A stretch of 64,000 nt of DNA from Eonycteris spelaea. Lineage: Eukaryota; Chordata; Mammalia; Chiroptera; Pteropodidae. The position numbers and the translations under genes were made by a program. This document shows, piece by piece, positions 58,438 through 64,000 of the stretch; position 1 is the stretch's first letter; each line of letters starts with the position of its first letter. Location: positions 3,472,001 to 3,536,000 of the forward strand of contig PUFA01000116.1 of assembly GCA_003508835.1 (NCBI GenBank), given 5' to 3'. The notes beneath the pieces are model-generated. The model searched no databases, was not told the DNA's origin, and was given only the letters and a program-made list of their open reading frames with translations.

Positions 58438-61324
58438 GATTGGATTTGCACGGTACTGTGGACCAGGCTGGAAGTCAGCAAACCAAGGCTGAGGAACAAG
58501 GTAAAAACCCGGAACAAATAGATAAGGCAAAGGAAGAGAGAGAGGAGAGCGAAAGAGAAAATAATAGACAATAAATATAAATCAGAGCCAGAAACAGAGA
58601 GACAAAAAGTGAGTGAGTCGTTAGAGAAATATCAGAGCGTTCTAGAAAAATGTTTATGAAGTAGCTGTTACAACATCTGTTGCCAGGTCCTTGAAGGTGG
58701 GGAGGGGAAAAGGAAATCGAGACCTCTTCTTTCATAAAGTTCTAGCTGGAAATCTAGTGACTGATTTTCATGATAGGTTAAATGCATAATGCGACTTTAA
58801 ATATCAAGACAACTTTAAACTACATAAAGCAGCACCATATACGTAGGATGAAATGCTGAATGGGTTATAAAGAGATTAAAAGCTCAGAGGACGAAGATAT
58901 CATTTCCTAGTGGAATAGTTAAAGTTTTGTTTCAGAAGTGAAGCTCTATGCAAGGGTAAATGGGACATTACTATAAGGATCATTCTGACTGTGGAGCTCG
59001 TACACGTGCAAACGCACACACAAGCACACATAGGCAATAAAGTACTTGGCATATCCTCGATCTGTTTAAAGCAAAGTGACATTCTCCGAGCCAAGATTGT
59101 GATAAGATATGGAGAAAGATAGAGTCAAGACTGAACTAAAGTTTGAATGTCAAAAATAGAAATGTTTACTCTACAGTCTGGGAAAATATTGAAGCAGATC
59201 AATACGATAAAACACAATACATTTATTTTCTATCTTGATTAACAGAAGGGCATACTGGTCAATGATTCAGTTTCTTAGGCAATCAGTCTAGTAGTAAATA
59301 TTCATTGATTATAACCTTTTATATTTTTTGGCAGACAGTAAAAAAAATTTCAATAATATTTTGCCAACTTAACATATTTTAATCATCAATTCATGGAAGC
59401 GTTTTGATGGGTAAGGTCTTGGCAAAAATCAACCCAACTCCCTTAACAATAGCTGCTTTTGTGTTTCTTTGCTAACATTGGCAAACCCCTAACTGCTCAG
59501 GAAACCAACAGAGTCATTCACCCTGGGAAAACTGTGGTACCTCCTGGATGCTTAAAAGTGGCTATTTAGTAAAAATGTGAAAGTAAATTGCTTCATTTTT
59601 GCTTGCTGAATTTAACAGGGATCGGTGACAGTTTCCAACCCTGAGCGGTTTCAAGGGTCAACTACGATGTTTCAAACTGTTGTGTTTAATATACCTGATT
59701 ATTTTTCTTTTTGTGTGGCTTCTAATTTGAACGGCTCGGTATTTGAAAAATAAAATGAATCATAATGAAGACAGAAGACAGCTTCACTTAGTTCCTTTGC
59801 CAGGTAAAACAGTTTGGAATGCAAAATCAGTATGTGTGCAACAATCTTAGCAGATGGAAAGAAAGCAGCAATAATAGATGAACTTGGGTCTTCAGCCAAA
59901 AGACCATATAAAGGGTGAAACATGCAGAACCAGTCAGAATAATTGAAGGTTGTTTGGATGTTTAATGAAGACGCGATTTTACTCAGTCATTTGTCTTTAG
60001 CGCAGGATAGTAAATTATAAATTTTCTAACACTGCCTGGTTGCCATCTGTTTTTGAGAAATTTTATCTGATAATAGACAGTACAACGCATGACCTTGCTA
60101 AGCTACAATAGAAACCACTTGAACAAACCCAGTGCATATTTTCCTCTATTTCTATAGAGCCACTCAGAGAAGACAGGAAAGGGTATTTGCACAATTAAAA
60201 CAACCTCACACTAAATTTTATTTCACTTAATCAAAGGGAGATCACAGAATGCTGTTTTTCTGAAGATTCTAGTTTATAATTTGCCATAATTTTATGAGAG
60301 TTTCCATAAGTATCTTTAAAAGGACTTAATAGATAAAACAGAAAATCAACTAGTAATGCATTTTTCAGTGCCCATGTTTGTCAGAAACACCTGTTGTATT
60401 GCATTACAGCCATTATTTGTGTTTTATTTTAAAGAAGTAATATCCAAAAAGGCCAATTATTTGCTATATATATATAAGCTTCGATTTTAACTGGCATTTA
60501 TCTGCTTCCAAAAATCAAATAGTATCTTAGAATGGAAAAAGATTTTCATTAAAGATGATTTGGAGAACAATTTATCTGTAGACACAATAAAACGATGCAT
60601 GATTTTAGGCAATAAAAGTGATATTGAAATACATATAGCTTTTTAAAACTTGCACACTTAAAGAAAATTGTGTTCATATCATGTATCACAGACTAAAACT
60701 TGCATATGCTTGGTCAAAGCCAGTCACATAAATTTATAATCATGTAACCTATAAATTAATAACATTGCTATGTTGATAGGTATAATTGTAGATTGTCCAT
60801 AAACTTGTATATTGTATAGGAGGGCATTTTGTTTTTACAAGAGATATCCACTTGATTTTCCAATAAAAATATTTGGAAATACAAAAATTTGTATCAAAAT
60901 TCCTAGTAGTCATACGATTTCATAACAGATACCTAAAACACATTTTATAACTCAAGAAAAATAGCTTTTCATTGAACTCTGGATTAATCTAAGAAAAACC
61001 TAAAAAGAAAAACCTAAAAGAAACTGTACTATAAAGACAAAGCCCTATTTCTTAAAACATCATGCCACAATTGTTTCATTCAAGAAAACGGTAAATTAAA
61101 AAGCCTCAACATAGATATTAAGTGATGTAACCAAATCAATATATTGAAACTAAATTTAGTAAATGTTTCACCAATTATGCAACTCTACTTGTTTTTGACT
61201 AAGTCCATATATTCTAATAAAAATATCATACATAATTCTTAATATTTATAAGTCATCTTATCTAGCTGCAAATTGCTTTCACACCAATGGTATCATTTAT
61301 TTCTGGAAAGTCAAAGGATGAGGA
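58438..61324. other. AT-rich single-copy DNA
   Basis: No recognised repeat or gene over almost 2.9 kb. It is rich in TAAT/ATTA words, with a small CA patch near 59016. The 86-codon minus frame at 58475-58735 is Ser/Leu-rich because of purine-rich sequence. Confidence 0.45.
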
Positions 61325-61690
61325 GGCTACTTATCTCTCCATAGAAACAGAAAGATACATTCCAGAGAGAGCTACAGGTGCTACAAAAACCACACGCTCG
61401 ATACAGTGATGCAGGCTAGGAAAACCACGCACATTCATCAGTGTAAACACAGGTGACCTTAGCATGCCAGCCCATCTATCTGCTTGGAGCTGCCATCCTG
61501 CTGAGGCTGCTCCAACTCCTTGACAGTAAATCTTTACACCATTATTTTTATCCCCTGTGCTGACAAGACATCTCATGCTGTGAGTTGCCAAATGTTTATG
61601 AGCAAGGACGCAGCTTCCATTATTGTTATTAGTTCTCTGCCCCCAGGCATGAGCCAGGAACAGGAAAGGCCACATTGTGAGAAAAATAGT
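61325..61690. other. complex single-copy block, possible conserved element
   Basis: Mixed-composition, non-repetitive sequence between AT-rich flanks. A 114-codon minus frame (61331-61675) and an 80-codon plus frame (61520-61762) overlap on opposite strands; neither has a recognised domain. It could be a conserved noncoding element. Confidence 0.25.
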
Positions 61691-61824
61691 CTCCCCTGGC
61701 CCTCAGATTTACAAACTGAAGCCTGGTTCCTACTGAAGGTGGGAAGGGGTTTACCTTTTTAACATACACAAAGAACTGTTCTGAGACTCTGATTTCTTAC
61801 CAGTCAGTGGAAACAAGTTCACAG

Positions 61825-61950
61825 AGGGCAGTAATGGACAGAGCACTGGACAAAGCGGCAAGAGGTCTGATTCCTATTTCTGTTACTAACCAATTATGTG
61901 GCCTAAGCAAATCCCTCAGTTTGGTTCTTAATTTTATTTCTCTCTCTCTT
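61825..61950 (+). repeat. MIR SINE fragment
   Basis: 'gtaatggacagagcactgga', 'cggcaagaggtctgattcct', 'atttctgttactaaccaatt', 'atgtggcctaagcaaatccc', 'tcagtttggttcttaatttt'. Plus-strand MIR 5' half; an A run follows at about 61980-61993. Confidence 0.7.
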
Positions 61951-62240
61951 ATCTTTTAACGAGAGGCTTCCTTTGAGCCAAAAAAAAAAAAAAGTAGTAT
62001 TGAAGACTAAACATTTGATAACGTCCTACCCATCTCTCCCTATAAACAAACATTCAAGAGAATTTTCAAAACTTCCTAAGGTAATTTTCCCAAGTGATTG
62101 CAAGTAAACACTTCTAAATTGCTTCGAATTACAATTTCCCCCTCTTGGTCCTGGCCATTGCATTGGCATTCAACGACTGACTTATCTTGTCTGATTAAAA
62201 TGTACTATCCTTTTCTAAAAGACACTTTGGGATTTAATAT
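61951..62240. other. single-copy sequence
   Basis: No recognised repeat or gene beyond the A run. Confidence 0.4.
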
Positions 62241-62340
62241 TTTCTTTCTTTCTTTCTCTTTCTTTCTTTCTTCTTCTTTTTTCTTATCTATCTATCTATC
62301 TATTTGCTGGCTTGCTTATTTGCTTATTTATTTATTTAAT
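62241..62340. repeat. compound TTTC/TATC/TTAT microsatellite
   Basis: TTTC units, then about five TATC units, then TTGC/TTTA-type units. Simple repeat. Confidence 0.95.
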
Positions 62341-62400
62341 TAGGCAGCCCTTGGTTGACCTCACGGATTACAAGGAACTTGTCAATTTATAATCCCTTAT

Positions 62401-62537
62401 TTTTTTATTTTATTTTTTTGCCTACAGCACCTGGTCTTCCTAGGTGGTCTCCCATCTATGTACTACCCAGGCCTGACCCTGCTTAGCTTCTGAGATCAGA
62501 CAGAATCAGGCATGTTCAGAGTGGTGTGGCCATAGAC
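62401..62537 (-). pseudogene. 5S rRNA retropseudogene or 5S-derived SINE
   Basis: On the minus strand, 62537 down to 62420 aligns end to end with mammalian 5S rRNA. The start reads 'gtctatggccacaccactct', the internal promoter A-box region 'agaagctaagcagggtcagg' is preserved, then 'gatgggagaccacctaggaa', and the end 'ggtgctgtaggc'. I count roughly 15-16 differences in 118 bases, many of them decayed CpGs. An A-rich tail follows directly (T-rich on the plus strand, 62401-62419), indicating an RNA intermediate. It is unlikely to make functional rRNA. No clear target-site duplication was found. Confidence 0.9.
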
Positions 62538-62659
62538 TAGTATTCGTTTAAATAGTAGTTTACAAGTACTGATAAGTGTCAATACAAATGCTCCATTTAT
62601 ATTAAAATGCAAGGTATAGTTTGTATATTTGATATTGACACAAAAGCCTGTGTGGGAAG

Positions 62660-62765
62660 CTATAGGAAGACAGTACCCATGGGTGTCCTGTTCACTGTTG
62701 CATTTCTAGGTGCCTAACAAAACATGTGACATGCTGCAAGTGCTCAATATATGTTGATAATGGAA
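62660..62765 (+). repeat. L2 LINE 3' end
   Basis: 'tgtcctgttcactgttgcat', 'ttctaggtgcctaacaaaac', 'atgtgacatgctgcaagtgc', 'tcaatatatgttgataatgg'. Plus-strand L2 terminal sequence. Confidence 0.65.
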
Positions 62766-63885
62766 AAGGGTCAAGGCACCATGATTAAAGGAAAAGGTGC
62801 AAACGAAGATTCACGAAGCTAGATCTGTGGAATACTAGCTTACCTGGAATTAGGAACCGGTAACCGAGAAGAACGACCCACTTTGCCAGCGACTTGAGAA
62901 AAAGCTAAGGCAAGTTTAGAATGGATCAAAAATAGAAACAGAAGACTCAGTGAGAAAGAAAAAAAAAAAAAATAAGCTTATACCTCCCCCGCCCCCAATC
63001 TTAACCTTCTTTCCATCTGAAAGCACTTTGTGTTGCGTTCAGAACACTGTCCTGTGTATAGGGACATCCTGCCAACTCAAGGGGGAAAGGCTTTTTCCAC
63101 CATATTGGTTCCAGAAAGGAGTCCTCATTCTTCAGAGGGCAGCAAGAAAGTGACAGCATGGGCCGGCCATCCATCTTTGACATCACAGTTAAGTCCCCAT
63201 AACTCCTTATACATAATTGTTGTCTTTCTTTTGTCTACAAAGTTGCAGCACCCCATGGAAAGAGACTAAAATCATACAGTTCTCACACTTCCTTGTTACC
63301 CCACACCTTGACTCATCGTGAACTATTTAGTCTGCAAATACCCCTGTGTTCACTCATTTCTATTACTTCTTTAAACTCAGAGTTGTGTTTTCAATGTTTT
63401 GACTTAATATGAAAGAAGTCTATAATATCCTTCTACTTATCTTCCCTTAAAAAAAAAAAAAAAAGTCCACCATTAGCAATTACCCAAACTGGAAACACAT
63501 TTCCAAAAGTAAAGAGATTTTTAAAGGAGTCATGACAGTAAAACTTTTCAGTGAAGTCCAATGCCTTAGAATCTCACCAATACTTGTCAAGAACCTTTTG
63601 TTCAAAAATCTCAACGAAATTCCCACATTAATTAATTCTGATGGCAGCCTGGTAACGTGCCCACATCACAAATAATGATTGAAAAAGGAGGGAACCCACA
63701 GTAAGATAATCAGAAAATCAATAATCTTAAGTCAGTTGCCCAAAAGCCCCATATCCTCATTGATTTTTCTTCAGAAAATGTCCCTCTTTAGACTAAAGTT
63801 ACTGCCACTTTGTGCCATGGAGATCAGAAAATGAGGCGAGAAGGCCTGGAGTTTTTTAATTTCCCGTGATCCCAGCAATGTATTA

Positions 63886-63888
<3 letters not shown>
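62766..63888. other. single-copy sequence
   Basis: A runs near 62958 and 63450. Small frames on both strands at 62950-63269 overlap and have no recognised motif. No gene called. Confidence 0.4.
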
Positions 63889-63921
<33 letters not shown>

Positions 63922-63940
63922 AAGAAAGAAAGAAAAAAAA
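63889..63940. repeat. A31 run followed by (GAAA)n
   Basis: 31 consecutive A (63889-63919), then four GAAA-type units and more A. It resembles a retrotransposon tail, but no element body is recognised to its left. Confidence 0.9.
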
Positions 63941-64000
63941 GGATAATCTATTTTGTAGAGGATCTGGTTGTTTTTTATGTGAGGAATCTTCAGAATAACC

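Overview
This window looks like nuclear DNA of a placental mammal. It is AT-rich and CpG-poor, with many long A/T homopolymers and dinucleotide microsatellites, and it is littered with decayed mammalian repeats: MIR and L2 in both orientations, several ages of LINE-1, MLT1-like MaLR LTRs, MER20 and other hAT remnants, and a CR1/L3 fragment. No bacterial gene organisation, operon, CRISPR array or tRNA was found. I see no primate Alu, rodent B1/B2, carnivore tRNA-Lys SINE or equid ERE SINE. The L1 3' end at 3555-3776 is of a type I associate with laurasiatherians, and a polyadenylated 5S rRNA copy is present. A laurasiatherian with low recent SINE activity (a pteropodid bat is one option) would fit, but that is inference.

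No protein-coding exon can be asserted. Every long open frame is short for its context, lies in a repeat or low-complexity tract, or lacks a recognisable family. The window is best read as intergenic or deep intronic sequence.

Layout. 1-5 kb: AT-rich DNA with L2, MIR and an L1 3' end bounded by a likely target-site duplication. 5-7 kb: mostly single-copy, unusually CpG-retaining, with two weak exon-like frames on the minus strand. 8-10 kb: two solo MLT1-like LTRs in opposite orientation. 13 kb: a short internally deleted hAT element with its 8-bp duplication. 13.6-17 kb: a MIR/L2 cluster. 17-21.5 kb: mostly single-copy. 21.5-24.5 kb: L2, MER20, MIR and another hAT remnant. 26-35 kb: L1 ORF2 scrap, GA repeat and many MIRs, two of them unusually alike. 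35.4-36 kb: a GC-richer CpG-retaining block, then a triplet repeat. 39.2 kb: a compound CT/CA/GA microsatellite. 40.2-42.3 kb: the 5' UTR and start of ORF1 of an old L1. 43.5-47.7 kb: MIR and L2. 51.5-54.1 kb: a long decayed L1 ORF2. 55-56 kb: MIR and CR1/L3. 56.9 kb: two overlapping perfect inverted repeats. 57.6-58.4 kb: an L1 copy with an inverted 5' part. 62.4 kb: the 5S rRNA retrocopy. The right end carries a long A run followed by GAAA repeats.

Repeat names come from remembered consensus sequences, without any database search, and edges are usually good to about 10-40 bases. Nothing here shows a genuinely new biological system. The most checkable oddities are the near-identical MIR pair, the overlapping palindromes, the inverted L1, the 5S retrocopy, and the CpG-retaining single-copy blocks.
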